Assembly (NCBI GenBank): GCA_900291925.1
Contig: UWYS01000014.1
Location: forward strand, 434,001 to 498,000
DNA length: 64,000 nt
Source: Thecaphora thlaspeos
Lineage: Eukaryota; Basidiomycota; Ustilaginomycetes; Urocystidales; Glomosporiaceae
Reading direction: 5' to 3'
This document shows, piece by piece, positions 1-10,736 of this stretch. A program made the translations under genes and the position numbers. The notes under the pieces were generated by a model. The model did not search any database, was not told the DNA's origin, and was given only the letters and a program-made list of their open reading frames with translations. How positions within the stretch are numbered: position 1 is the first letter of the stretch; the number at the start of each line of letters is the position of its first letter.

Positions 1-1371
1 GTACACCGTCCTTGAAGATGGCGCCCTTGCCACCAGCCAGATCATCCACTCGGCCGTCGGGTGAGTGGACCGTCCCCCCTTGGCGCACCGGCGCCATCGG
101 CGCATCTTCTCGGTCAGCTTTTGGGCGGCAGATCGCTGACGAGTCTCTGCCCATTACCCTCACGCCCTTACCCCCGGTCCCTGACTTCGCCGACGCCCGA
201 TAGCCTCTGGTACCCGCAGATCCAGATGACGTTCAAGTACTTCAACCCGAAGACGGGCCAGAAGATCTGGAAGTCGATCAACGCCACCAAGTTTGTTACA
301 CCGCCGACAAACGCTGCATCGGGCGCCAGCGGAGACAAGCGTTCGTCCAAGGCCGAGCAGTTTACCGTCCTCTTCGAGACCGATGCCGAGGGCAACGATG
401 TCTACACAATCACCGCCAACCTCGACGCTGATCTCCAGCTCTCCTACACATTCACCCGGCCCTCGGAGGCGGTCGGCTGGAAGCTCGGCGCCGGGCCCAA
501 GGGCGGCATGAGCTTCTTTGGCGCTAACGCCGGGAGCCCCGACGGCTACGTCGTCCACCGCTTCTGGCCTGTCGCCCTCAGCAAGGGCCACATCATTGCC
601 AAGGGCAAGGCGATCGATGCTACGGGCCAGGGCATGTTTGTCCACGCGATCCAAGGCATGCGCCCCAACCTCGTCGCATCGAGGTGGAACTTTGCCAACT
701 TCCAGGCCAACGACGACAAGCTCGGCAAGGTCTCGGCCATCATGATGGAGTTCACCACCACGTCCGACTACGGCGGCGCCAACGGCAGCACTGGCAGCAG
801 CACCGGCGGCCAGGCAGAGGGCGGTAGCGGCGGCACCGTCGCCGCGACGCGCGAGACGTCAACGGTCAACATCGGCTCGATCGTCGTCGATGGCAAGCTC
901 GTCTCGGTCACGGCGGCCACGCGCGGCGGCAAGGCTAGCGAGGATGCGCCATCACAGCGGTCCAAGTCACGCGCCCACCACCTCAGCCAGGTGCTCGACA
1001 AGGAGACGGGCTACCGGGTGCCGCAGGTGATCAAGTACACCTGGGATGGCGCCCTGCTCGACGTCGCCACCGGCAAGGGCGACACGTCGGACCGCGTCGA
1101 GGCCGAGCTCAGCGTCGACCTCGGCAAGCCGTACCCGAGCACCGAGACGCATGGCCTCGTCGACAAGATCGACGTCCTCGCCGAGATTCCCTACGTCATC
1201 CGCAAGGTGGTCAACGTCGTAGCGGGAACGAAGCCCTACATGTACCAGACGCTCAACCCAACCACGCTGACAGTCGAGCTGCCGTCGAGGTACGAAGGCA
1301 GAGGCAAGGACGAGAAGAGGCACGAGGTCAAGGGTACCCTCTTTGAGGAGCACACATTCATCAGCGCTTAG
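1..1371 (+). CDS. SVF1: Survival factor Svf1 family protein (5' end outside window)
   Basis: Partial gene. The first visible exon (2-60) encodes ...IIHSAVG. A GT-AG intron (61-203, donor GTGAGT, acceptor TAG) follows, and exon 2 (204-1371) continues in frame with LWYPQIQMTFKYFNPK. The downstream protein shows the Svf1 pattern: a lipocalin-like beta-rich fold, the block GYVVHRFWPVALSKGHI, the block GQGMFVHAIQGMRPN followed by RWNFANFQ and AIMMEFTTTSDYGG, and a late section of beta-strand-like segments. A Gly/Ser-rich insert (GGANGSTGSSTGGQAEGGSG) sits mid-protein. Known for the family: Svf1 is a ceramide-transfer and stress-survival protein that moves between ER and Golgi and the cytosol. The N-terminal segment, including the membrane-binding amphipathic helix, lies left of the window. 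The stop is TAG at 1369-1371. Family assignment is strong; the exact role here is inferred. Confidence 0.88.
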
Positions 1372-2082
1372 GCTGGAGTGGCGTGTCTCAGCTCGACCTC
1401 GTCGTCATGGTCCACGGTCTGATGTCCTATCTCTTCGGACTTCTTTTTTTTTCTTTGTTTTTTTTTTTCTTTTTTTTTTTCGCATTTCGCCCTTCCATTC
1501 GGCACGTCTCTTGGTGCTTTAGTGGTTGTTCCGTTCGTCCGGTAGTAATATATTACAATATAAAGCCTCTCTCCCTGGTTCAGTGGAGAAGCGTCATATC
1601 AACCTCGGCAGTCACTGTCTTGTCCAGCTTCGTGACACAGTGGGTCGTGTCGCTACGTGTGGGACGGCGCGATACGATGGCCGATTGGCGAAAGACAAAC
1701 GACCAATCGCATCTGCCTTCTCTCGACGATACGCTCCATGCAGAGGTGAAAGGTCGGAGGAATAGAAATAGCGCCGTTGATCAAAGACGAAATTTAACAC
1801 AAACGGACCTATAGGACGAGACGTCGTTGGTCTCTGCTGTATAGTGAAGAGTATGGACTAGTCTCACGGCTAGGGACCCAGAAGAGAGATGTTATGAATG
1901 GGAAATATCTTCAAGGGAGATTGATAGTTTGGTTGGTATATCTCTTCGTCAGGCAAAGATGAGGTATCGCTTGCGTCAACTTGGCGCATAAAGGGGCGGG
2001 AGACGGTGGGTCGTTGAGTCAGTTCATCGTTTCGTCTTCCAGAAGCAGTGACGTGTGTTTGGTCGCGTCGCGTCGCTTCGCT
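1372..2082. other. Convergent intergenic region with poly-T tract
   Basis: This is the shared 3' flank of SVF1 (+) and the stomatin-like gene (-). A nearly pure T tract with a few C and G interruptions spans 1441-1480, consistent with SVF1 3'-UTR or termination sequence. The short open frames here lack G/C third-position bias. No RNA gene recognised. Confidence 0.6.
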
Positions 2083-2684
2083 TCACATCTGGGTGAGCTG
2101 GTTGATGCTAGCGGCGTCCTGGACCGTGAAGCCTGCATCGGCCGTCCTTCCGGACAAAGCAGACGGGCCGGCCGAGGAGATGGGCTCGACGCCCTGGCTG
2201 TTAACGAGCGCCTGAGCTCCCGGTCCGTCGAGGTTCATCAGTACGAATACCACCTTGGAGTTGGCGGCTTTCGCCATGTTCTGCAGCGCCTCGAGCTGTC
2301 GGATCTGCATGGCGGCGGGCGAGGCGAGGATATCGGCCGCCTGCCTCATCAGTCGCGCAGCATCCACCTCGACGCGCGCCGCAATCACCTTGCTCTCGCC
2401 GATGCGCTTCTGCGTGGTGGCCGAGCTGAGGTTCTCCTGAAGGTCCTTGCTAAAGATGATATCCTTGATCAGGATGCTCTCCACCTGAACGCCCCACTTT
2501 TCCGCGACGCTCTCGACGATCTCCTCAATCTCGGCCGCCACCTGCTCGCGGTCCGAGATGAGACTCTGCAGCGTGTGACTGCCCACGACTTGGCGGAGCG
2601 TCGTCTGAGCTCGCTCGATGAGTGCGGCTTGGACATCACTGATACCGTAGGCGGCCCTGTAGGGGTTCGAGATGTGATAGTACA
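2083..2684 (-). pseudogene. Stomatin/SPFH-domain protein, C-terminal half only
   Basis: The terminal exon encodes 200 codons that match the second half of stomatin/slipin proteins very well: VYYHISNPYRAAYGI, ALIERAQTTLRQVVG, GVQVESILIKDIIF, ESKVIAARVEVDAARLMRQA, and AMQIRQLEALQNMAKAANSK. A well-formed 3' splice site (CTGAC branch-like sequence, pyrimidine tract, CAG at 2685-2687) precedes it. The upstream exon(s) should encode the membrane hairpin and first half of the SPFH domain (roughly 100-150 residues). I find nothing like them on the minus strand between 2685 and the next gene at 3859. An in-frame reading from 2835 exists but does not resemble an SPFH N-terminus and would run through the pyrimidine tract. 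The gene is therefore probably 5'-truncated or misassembled. The C-terminal ~50 residues (after SKVVFVLMNLDG) are an unrecognised tail. Stomatins are oligomeric membrane-scaffold proteins; without the first half this one is unlikely to work. Confidence 0.72.
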
Positions 2685-3858
2685 CTGCTCGTGGGGAGGG
2701 AGCAAAGGCGGCAAAGGAGAGGAAGCGAAGGGTCAGCTCAATGAAGCCTCTTTCCGGATGCCTGCAGTGCACGGTCTGCATTGCGACTCGGGCCGCCACC
2801 GCGATAGTTCTCTTTCTCATCGCCACTCGCACCATGGCTTTGCACCATCCAGCCCTTCTTCCTTCTCAACATCATCTCGTTTGATACGCGCCGTTGTTGT
2901 TGTCGTTGTGGTTTGTTTAGTTTTTGCTGCCGGCGCCCTCCAGGGGTTCCAGCAGCGAGGAGCCTCTCTTTCCCGTCGCGTGGGTTATGCGGCCCCCTCT
3001 TCTTGTGGCGTTTCCGTTGTCGTGATCTTGATCGTAGGCGTAAAGAGTGTGAGGTCTTGAGGTCTTGAGGGCGAAAGGAGTGTGGAAGAGTGAAAGGCTC
3101 CGTAACGTGGAGGACGAGCATTCTTTTAGCGTACTTGCCAGGACGTCGTGGGTCGAGTGGAGGACGTGACAGTGCTCAGTCGCTGTCTGTGGTGTCAGAG
3201 TCCAATACCCTTCTCGTTTGGGCCCAGAGGTTTGCGTCTTCCTCAGGAGGGTTGTTCGTGTTGGCTTGGCCCGTTCTGTCAGGCGAGAGCCGCGAGTTTG
3301 CTGGCTCCTCAGCTGTGGTGCTCGTGAGGGCGGTGCCTCTGGCGCACGCCCATCTGCCAATTCTGCTTTGATTCTGAGGTTGAACGGTCGGCAGGGCGTA
3401 TGTCCTGCTGGGGTCAAGGCTCGGGGTGAGGGGTCTGACGTTCTCTACCTCTAGCCGTTGTCGAGACGGGCCAGACGGCCTCGTTGTGGAGTAGGCGTTG
3501 CGCCTCGCCGGGGCAGGGGCGCTCGGACGTTCGTCGTCCGAGTCGTCGCTCCCCGTGCTCCGCCGGCCTGGCCGAGCCTTGCCGCCTCCATTCCATCAGA
3601 CAGATGCCGTGCCAAGAAGGGTCCATCTTGGCGCCGCAGCGGCGGGGCCACCACCGTCGTCCTGTAAGAAATATACAGTAGTACTGTATGTGCTCGGACC
3701 GAACCGGGAGTTGCTGTCTTCATGCATTTCCGGCACCGTACAGAATATGGTGGTAGTATAAGCTAGACAAAGGGAACATGGACGTACTTACTGTATGCAG
3801 CAGCACCCGACGATATCCCATCTACCCTTCCGATCGATGACGACCTCGCGCGTCGCCA
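2685..3858. other. Intergenic region with no supportable gene
   Basis: All the open frames here lack codon-bias support and family resemblance. The right part (3660-3800) is AT-richer and holds three TACTGTA/TACAGTA words (3674, 3682, 3789), of the kind clustered in the other gene-poor parts of this window. The missing stomatin N-terminal exons would be expected here and were not found. Confidence 0.55.
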
Positions 3859-5757
3859 TCACAGCCTCGCCGCTGCGTTTCTCAGCACCTGGACGACGGC
3901 CGGCAATACAATCTTTCTGTTTGCACGTGCGTTGGCCTGTTTGTAGACTTTGGCCCAGTGCACCCTCCCTCCCTCGATGCCGCTGCGACGACCGTCCCTG
4001 TCGAGACCGACGACGCGTTCCCTCTTGCCACCGGCTCTCTCGGGCATCCTCTGACCCTTCCACGGCTGTTCCAGCATCAGACGACGCTCGACCTCTTCTG
4101 GCGAGACGTGAGCATCTCGTTCCAACCCGTCGCGCAACAGGGTCCACAGTGTCTCGGCTTGTGACGAGGACACGGCGGTGCGTGGCGCGAAGGCAAGGAC
4201 GAGCTCCCTCTTGTGTCTGCCGGCTTCCTTCTCCGCCCCCTCGGGAACCCGGAAGGATCCGGTCATGACGGCGAGGTCGATCTTCCGCTCCTCCATAAAG
4301 GCGTCCAGCGTCTTCCACCACTCCGCCCAGGCCTGTTCGACTTCTGTCTTGGGGTCCGTGAAGTCTTCCAGCGAACGGTGTGGTTGGTCCTTGTGCAGCC
4401 ATTCAACGATGCTGATCGGGACAGAGGCGAAGCCGAGACGGAGAGATAGCTTCCCGGACGACGAGGCGGAGCCGAGCGATTCTTCGAAGTCCATCTCTTT
4501 GTAGTCCCTCCGCAGCAGGTCGCGTCCGCTCAGGTGGCTCACCATCAGCTTGCTCTTGACGAGCACCTCCCAGAACGGCCCGAGCTTCGTCTTAGCCTCC
4601 GAGATTGCCTTGTCCGCTGCGCTGTCGCCCGAAGACGTGGTGGGGGAAGAGGCCTCTTCGACGGTCAGCGTAGAAGGTTGTGATATATTGAGCGGAGAGT
4701 GCTGGAACGCCGTCAGCTGGACTTGCTCCGAGAGCTCCGGGTAGGCAAACGACGAGATGGGCAGCAGCAGCTTGATGGCGTCAAAGTCGGTCTGGGTCGC
4801 CTTGCCACGCGGGGCGGGCCGGAGATTGTCGGTATCGATGACGATGGCGCTGATCAGAAGGTCGGCCACCTCCTTTGGCACTGCGCCGGAGACCAGCCTG
4901 TCCTTGTAGAGGTTGGCGACGAGGCTCGCCGCGCTCCCGACCGGCTCCATGGAAGGCGACTTGACGATCCGCAGCTTGGCGTCCGCGTGGTCGCCAACGT
5001 CCTCGTGGTGGTCGACGATGATATCGACTTTGCGCTTGTCCGCCTTGGGCCCACCCCAAGGACCCGTCAGGGAGGGGTGGTCGACCAGGCCGATCGAAAC
5101 GCCCGCCTCCGGGCTAAAGGCGCCCGAGTCGAGCGGAAGGCCGAGCTTCTGCTGCAGGTCGTTGAGGAGGAGGAGTTGAGCCGGATCGATCCGTGCCGCG
5201 TAGAAGGCTGCGGTGTTTTCGGGCCGCAGGACGGCGTCGTCGTGATTGCTCTGGATCAGCGGGACGTACACGGAGGCGGGCAGATCGTAGCCCGCTGGCG
5301 CGCCGAAGCGCGTCAGGAGAAAGCTGAGAGAGATGGCCGATGCGGCCGAGTCGAGGTCGCCGGCTTCGTTGCCCATGATGAGCATAATCGGCGTCGAGTC
5401 ATTGGCCTTCGCTGCCAGATGCTCGAGGGCGAACGCCTTTGTCTGCTTTAGGAACGCGTCGAGCGAGTCGGTCGACATACTGGACGGCACCTTGCCCGGG
5501 ACGTCTTCCGGCGTCGTGGGAAAGACCGTGCTTTCCGCTTGTGACCTAACGATGGAGGACCAGGGATGCCTGAGCGTCGAAGCCTCGTCGATTGAGAGGA
5601 AGACGACGGTGAAAAAGGCGAGGAGGACGAGGAGGGTGATGGGGGTGGGGAGGCAGCGGTCGTCGGCGATGAAGTTGGAGAAAAAGGAAGAGCCAGGGCG
5701 GCGGCGATGAGTGCGACTGGAAGGAGCGTACGAGTGTATGGGTTGGTAGTCGCCCAT
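3859..5757 (-). CDS. PPX1: DHH-family exopolyphosphatase (Ppx1-like) with N-terminal membrane anchor
   Basis: Single-exon gene, 632 residues from the chosen Met at 5757 (MGDYQPIHSY). The frame stays open to another Met at 5868, but the extra 37 residues are Pro/Leu-rich and look like 5'-UTR. DHH phosphoesterase motifs are in order: GNEAGDLDSAASA (motif I), a second Asp region ending VDHPS, the DHH box in IIVDHHEDVGDHAD, the fourth motif in AIVIDTDN, and a DHHA2 region with LLRRDYKEM. The family hydrolyses terminal phosphates from inorganic polyphosphate using Mn or Mg held by these Asp/His residues. A hydrophobic segment (LLVLLAFFTVVFLSI, about residue 38) near the N-terminus predicts a type II membrane anchor, which yeast Ppx1 lacks, so a vacuolar or ER-lumen role is possible. 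It is also longer than yeast Ppx1 (397 residues), partly through Ser/Thr and Arg-rich inserts. Confidence 0.87.
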   Translation of the reverse strand: MGDYQPIHSYAPSSRTHRRRPGSSFFSNFIADDRCLPTPITLLVLLAFFTVVFLSIDEASTLRHPWSSIVRSQAESTVFPTTPEDVPGKVPSSMSTDSLDAFLKQTKAFALEHLAAKANDSTPIMLIMGNEAGDLDSAASAISLSFLLTRFGAPAGYDLPASVYVPLIQSNHDDAVLRPENTAAFYAARIDPAQLLLLNDLQQKLGLPLDSGAFSPEAGVSIGLVDHPSLTGPWGGPKADKRKVDIIVDHHEDVGDHADAKLRIVKSPSMEPVGSAASLVANLYKDRLVSGAVPKEVADLLISAIVIDTDNLRPAPRGKATQTDFDAIKLLLPISSFAYPELSEQVQLTAFQHSPLNISQPSTLTVEEASSPTTSSGDSAADKAISEAKTKLGPFWEVLVKSKLMVSHLSGRDLLRRDYKEMDFEESLGSASSSGKLSLRLGFASVPISIVEWLHKDQPHRSLEDFTDPKTEVEQAWAEWWKTLDAFMEERKIDLAVMTGSFRVPEGAEKEAGRHKRELVLAFAPRTAVSSSQAETLWTLLRDGLERDAHVSPEEVERRLMLEQPWKGQRMPERAGGKRERVVGLDRDGRRSGIEGGRVHWAKVYKQANARANRKIVLPAVVQVLRNAAARL

Positions 5758-6303
5758 GGGCCAGAGCAGGATGGCAGCAAGGTGTGGTTGCGGTGGTGGT
5801 GGGAGAGATGATGGTCGTGCAGTAAGGGAGAGGGGAATGGGGTCGATTTGCTGTAAAGAGACCAACACATTATTGTACTTACGGCCCGAGCCCTAATCTA
5901 TCTTCTTCCAGCCCACCCGGCCGAATTCAAGGCCGTGATTTGGAAACTCCACACGCACCCGTCCCTCCCACCTTAGCCCGCCGGCGCTTATCATCGGCCA
6001 TGCCATCTCCATGCATCGCTCATCGTCCGCCCCAGCTCATCTGACGGGGGCGAGCATCTGAGTGGCTTCGATGTTCGTACAAAAAGATGGTGGCGGGCAA
6101 AGTGTACCGCAATTCGCAAAGCATACTGGCAGACGACACGCCTACAAAGCAGCGACTAGCAGCCCAGGCCCCGGCTCATTGCCGAGCGGGCAAAGGCGCG
6201 AGCGTACTTACTAAACCGTCTGACGGCAAGACTGGCGGACCGAGCAGGGAGCTTGATCACACGCGAGATATCTTGTACCGCTCGCTCTGGGCCTTGACAA
6301 CCC
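5758..6303. other. Intergenic region between two minus-strand genes
   Basis: Holds the likely PPX1 promoter and 5'-UTR and the HP1 3' flank. The open frames show no codon bias or recognisable motif. Nothing else seen. Confidence 0.5.
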
Positions 6304-7903
6304 CTATAAAGGCGCAATTCCGCCCGGCTGCGGTGACGAAGGTGCAAGGACCGGCTCAGAGATGGCCAGACTCGCCTCTGCAGCGATGATCGCGGCTGTC
6401 GGCTCTGCCGCTGCTGGCTCAGCGTCCACAAAGGTCGCAGACGAGCCTGTCAGCGGTGGCGGCGCGGACAGTGCATCAGCAGCCCCAGCCGCGCTTGACT
6501 CCGGAGCAGCAGCAGCAGCGGCAGCAGCCGTATCGTTAGCGCCGTCTTGCAGCATCTCGACGTCGTCCTGTGCTGTGGCGGTCTCGGTGTCCCCTGCGGC
6601 TCCAGGTTGTGTTCGGGTCTCGGCCAATGTCGATATAGCGACAACGTTGTCTTCTGTGCCTGTGACGGCGGAAGGCTCGGATGAGGCGTCATTCCCGGCT
6701 TGGCCCTCGCCTGCCGTTGACGTCGCGGGTGCTGCGCTCAAGGACCTCTCGCCGTTGGCCTCGCCGCTTGCGACGATGGCCTCTGACGAAGGTTCCGGAG
6801 TGGGTGCTACGTACTCCTTGAAGCCATCGGCTGTTCTGAAACGCAGATGGGCAATGAAGAACTTGTTGAGCTGCCTCGGGCACCGATCCTCAGCCACCAT
6901 GAGCGGGAAAGAGAGCTGGTCGCCAGATGTGCTGGACGGGTGGGGCCAAGGAAATGACGCGGGAAGAGGGAACGAGGTCAACAGGTACCAATAGATGTGA
7001 GGCTCGGGGTCGAGGCGCCCAACGCCGCGACGCTACTCACAAGTTGAAGTAGGCCCACAGATTGCCCCCGATGTTCTCAATCCCGGTGATCTGGCGCACG
7101 ATGGGTTCCCAGTTGGCAATGCGGCCGTACTTTCTCTTCATGTGCTCGACCTTTTGCTGCTGGAGGTGCTCCCTCTGCAGCTTGAGCTTGTCGGCCGGCG
7201 TGAGCGAGTCGTCGTTGGCAATCTCCTCGAGCCTCTCGTCGACGCCCTCGTCGGCCTCGAAGGGAGAAGGCGAGCGCGATGGTACGGCCTCGACGCTGCG
7301 GTTGGCAGCCCTGCGTGTCGACGTCGATGCGGCGGTTGAGCCGGTGGCGCCCTGCGAGCCGCGAGTGCGCGTGAGACCGATGGCACTGCCGTCCCTCGCC
7401 CGCTTCTTGGACGATGCTGTGGCCGCCGGGCTGCTGGTGGCGGCGGCGCGGAGGAGCGAAGACTGGCCACCCTTTGTCGCCTGCTTGCCCTTCTTCCTGC
7501 CTTTTGGCGTCGGTCCCGCCTTCTTGATGTCCTTCCGCGGCGTCTTTGACCAGTACTCGTTGATCATGTCCTGTGCGCCCTCCGCGTCGACCTCGCGGAC
7601 CCACGAGTTGTGATCCTCATTGTAGTCCTTCCACGAGACGAGGTATGCCATCTCGCCCTCGACGAAGCGGCCCACCTCGTGTGAGAGGATGCTCTCAATC
7701 TCGTACTCTTCCTCCTCATCTTCGCCGTCGCCCTCTGCGGTAGCGGAGGCAGCAGCGTCATCTGCAGGAGCCGCGCTAGTTTCTTCTCTCTCAGGCTGCG
7801 TCCGCGTCTGTGCTAGCGCTGCGTCGTCTGCGTCGGCGTCGCCATCTGCATTCACGTCAATGGAGGCGACGGCGGGGATGGTGTCGATCTCGTCCACGTC
7901 CAT
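6304..7903 (-). CDS. HP1-like protein with chromodomain and chromoshadow domain
   Basis: Two exons: 7041-7903 and 6931-6304, joined across a GTGAGT...CAG intron (6932-7040). The start was taken at MDVDEIDTIP (7903); the frame is open to 8179 but upstream residues look like leader sequence. After an acidic stretch the chromodomain reads EEEYEIESILSHEVGRFV then YLVSWKDYNEDHNSW. All three aromatic-cage positions (Y, W, Y) that read methylated histone H3 lysine are present. A basic, Ser/Ala-rich hinge follows. The C-terminal chromoshadow domain is split by the intron: WEPIVRQITGIENIGGNLWAYFN joins TSGDQLSFPLMVAEDRCP and FFIAHLRFR. HP1 proteins dimerise through this domain and build heterochromatin. 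An Ala/Glu/Ser-rich tail of roughly 150 residues after the chromoshadow domain is unusual, since most HP1 proteins end there. Functional assignment is by domain architecture. Confidence 0.85.
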
Positions 7904-8318
7904 CTGGTGATTATCGTTGGCCGAGACTGGGTCCGCTGCGGCGAGGGTCCTCGTCAAGCTAACGATGGAGGCTGGGATGGTGTGCTGTGCAGTGTGTCGG
8001 ACGATGCGCTGGAATGGCCTGCGGGCTTTGCGATGTTCGTCCCTGGGACGGGTGGGGTATGAGGGTGGGCGTAGGGTATGGTCAGGTGTGATGTAACGCG
8101 GATGGGGAGTGACGGAGGGGTGATAGGGTAGGGGGCAAGGGAAGAAGGCGAGGTGGTCCCACGCCTCGCGCTCGGACACTCATTCTCTCTGGCGCGCCTT
8201 CCCCTTCCACCATCCTCCCTTAGAGGGACGCGCCGTGGCCGAGCAGCCCGCGCGTTTAGGACTCGAGAAACTTCTAAAGTTGTATATATATACAATTCTT
8301 GTTAAATTTTATATGTCG
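7904..8318. other. Region between HP1 start and the tRNA gene
   Basis: Probable promoter and 5'-UTR of the HP1-like gene (minus strand). The open frame extending from it is Pro/Arg/Thr-rich leader sequence. An AT-rich segment at 8281-8312 lies immediately before the tRNA gene. No other gene seen. Confidence 0.5.
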
Positions 8319-8427
8319 AGCTTTGTGGCGCAGTCGGACTAGCGCGTTGGGCTCATATCGCCTTTCCACATCGAATGATTGGCGTGGGTCGACCCAAAGG
8401 TCGTCGGATCGAGACCGACTGAAGCTA
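8319..8427 (+). tRNA. Initiator tRNA-Met (CAT) with a 34-nt intron
   Basis: The cloverleaf folds by eye. Acceptor stem AGCTTTG (8319-8325) pairs with TGAAGCT (8420-8426), with two G-T wobbles. The D stem is GCGC/GCGC. The anticodon stem is TTGGG (8347-8351) with CCCAA (8393-8397). The anticodon CAT is at 8354-8356, the T stem is GTCGG/CCGAC, and the discriminator A is 8427. Features specific to eukaryotic initiator tRNA are present: an A1-T72 end pair, three G-C pairs at the base of the anticodon stem, and A rather than T at position 54 in the T loop (ATCGAGA). Positions 8358-8391 form an intron inserted after base 37, the canonical tRNA intron site. Internal A and B boxes are retained. Confidence 0.9.
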
Positions 8428-8436
8428 CTCTGTTGA

Positions 8437-8442
8437 TTTTTT
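8437..8442 (+). terminator. RNA polymerase III terminator of the tRNA gene
   Basis: A run of six T residues lies ten bases after the end of the initiator tRNA, as expected for Pol III termination. Confidence 0.8.
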
Positions 8443-8591
8443 GTCAAAATATATCCAGCTTTTTACAAGTCGCCCCGCATCAACATTAGCACGCTTCTCA
8501 ATTGCTGTCTTCGTCTCTGCTGGACTCATCTCCTGCGTCCACCTCTTCCAGCCGGTCGTCCAAGTGCGCGACCACAATCTCTAAATCATCC

Positions 8592-10736
8592 TCACCAAAA
8601 CAGCCACGCCTCCTCGTGCGATGGCGTCCGTGACCGTCGCCTGTTGATGTTGGGACCAAGCAGCTCCTCCTTCTCTCTATCTACCCAGTCATCCCTCTCG
8701 CCCGTCGCCACCTCCTGCGCCGCCATCGAAAAGTCAACGATGCGTATTCCCTTTGACTGTTGATAGTTCCTCTCCCAGTGAGGCCTTAACTCGCTGTCAG
8801 GTCCCCTCAGATCCCAGAACATCCTGTGGCAGCCGTATGTCGTCATTAGGTGGTCCTCTTTCATGATCATGAACGACATTCTACGGCGCACAGTGATGAA
8901 GGAGGAAGGGGAAGAGCAGGGAGGTGAACAAAATGATTTCGAGATCGAGTGAGCGCGAGGGGGAAAGAGCTTACGGTGTGGTGTTTTCAATGCAGGCGTG
9001 GCTGGCGATGGCGAGGAGGGGCGGTTGGTCAGGTCCAACTTGCAGCAGGCCGCCAGGTCGAGAGGGTAGGGTCAGGACAAGTGTATGAGCGCTGTCGGGC
9101 GTTCGCAGAAAAGACCGAGTCAAAATTCATCAGTCTGACCATCTCTCTATGTCTTTCTCCTTTTTCTCATTTTCTCTCTCCCTCAGAGGCCACCTTGCTC
9201 TGCTTGCGTCCGAAAAGACTCACTTAACCTCGCAAATGACCCTTCCATGACCGATGGAGAGCCATCCACCGGTTGTGAATACCCACCTGTGGCCGCCGCT
9301 GTCGCACTCCACGATCGACACCGTCTCTGTTGCCCTGGCAGGGTTCCTCAGGACACCTCTCCAGTCCGAACAGACCAGCAGTCGACCCCAGAAGGATATG
9401 GCCACCATCCAGTCTCCCCAGAGCATCCCGGCGCCCCATTCGTCCGACGCCAAGGAGCTATCTTCGTGAATTCTGTGTCCGTCCTTCCTCCCCGTCAGCA
9501 TGCCCGCCTTTAGTTCGACGCACGAGATGCGCATGTCGTCCTCGTGCGCCTTCGGGAAGTCGTGGAAGGAGCGAGAGTCGCGCTCAGGGGAACGCAGACG
9601 GTCAACGTGAAAAAAATTGCGCTGGCTTGAGAGTCCAAGCTGTGGGTCCTTGGGACTGATGGTGCCAAGAAGGGATCCGTCGAGCTTCGAATGGAAGCAG
9701 AAGCCAGCCTTGCCGAATGAGTACATGACCGCTTCCTCCGACTGTTCGAGGTGTCCGATGGCGCCGTTGGGTAGTGGAATTGTGAGCTTCTCTTCGACTC
9801 GGTCTGGGTGGAGCGCGTAAATGTATCCGGCCCCTTGGTCCGAGATGACGCAAAGTGTGCTGTTGTCGTGTGTAGAAAAGCGAGACAGGCAGGAGTCAGC
9901 ATCGAGAATCCGAGAAGACGAAGCAGAAGAGGCCGGGCGTCTTCCACACACCTGTCCTTGAGCATGAATCCTCTGACCCGACGGCCGTGGGGCAGCAGGG
10001 CGACCATGGCAAACTTGCCGCGATTGGGATGCGTCTTCATATCGCCGCTGCCACTACGTTCTTCGTGGCCGAGATGCCTCCATACCTCAACACCGTCTTC
10101 TATCCGGTCGAATGCTGCGTAGCCATGGCTGTACTCGAGGTGGGCGTAGGGCCGAACGGTCCTGCCGTCTTCAGATTCTGTGATGTGCCACAGCACCTCT
10201 TTGGTGTCCATGTCGATTGAGTAGATCTCCTTGTTGGGCGAGGTGCAGACGATGATCCTCGCTTGGTAGTCAGGCCGGAAGCGCCATACGCGGACGTCGA
10301 GCAGCTTCTCGCGCATCTTGGGCAGCTCGCCGAGCGGAGGATGCCAGGTACTGCGGACGATGTGTGTGTGTTTGACGTAGTCCTTTGCGTCCTCGCAGTG
10401 TTGCCAGTGTTGGGAGTACGACTGCTTCTGCGCCAGGGCAGCGGAGACGGACGGCACCTGTGCGGCGACGTCACGGCGGTCAAGGTAGGCGCTGTAGGTG
10501 GGAGCGCATGTTTGCAAATAGATGACATCAGAGTGGGCGGAGATGAAGGCATTCCATGACTTGGACACGGCCTCGAGAGCGGCGAGCGTGTGGACGGGGA
10601 GGCGTTGGAGGATGCTGAGGATCAGCTCGGGCGGGAGGACGACGAGCGGGTCGACGAGGGGGCTGGAGGTGGCGCCGCCCGGGCACTGAGCGTCGCTGCT
10701 GCCTCTGGCACGCTTGCCGGGTCTTTGTTCCGTCAT
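8592..10736 (-). CDS. F-box protein with beta-propeller-like C-terminal part
   Basis: Four exons: 9952-10736, 9224-9859, 8975-9091 and 8592-8880. Each junction has GT..AG sites and keeps frame (MLKD joins STLCVISDQG; GRVICEV joins NAHTLVLTLPSR; ENTTP joins MSFMIMKEDH), giving 608 residues. The start at 10736 is MTEQRPGKRARGSS. The F-box lies at about residues 40-80: VVLPPELILSILQRLPVHTL then VSKSWNAFI. The remainder has repeated strand-like segments typical of quinoprotein/WD-like propellers (IIVCTSPNKEIYSIDMDTKE, SYGYAAF-type and GAGYIYALHPD). F-box proteins bring substrates to SCF ubiquitin ligases by binding Skp1. The substrate is not predictable. The 117-bp third exon is easy to miss because the genomic frame outside it is interrupted. 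Confidence 0.8.

Noticed and set aside
1981..3060. 359-codon plus-strand frame over the stomatin exon
   Set aside because: Its left part is the antisense of the conserved SPFH coding sequence. The rest is low-complexity Val/Ser sequence with no family.
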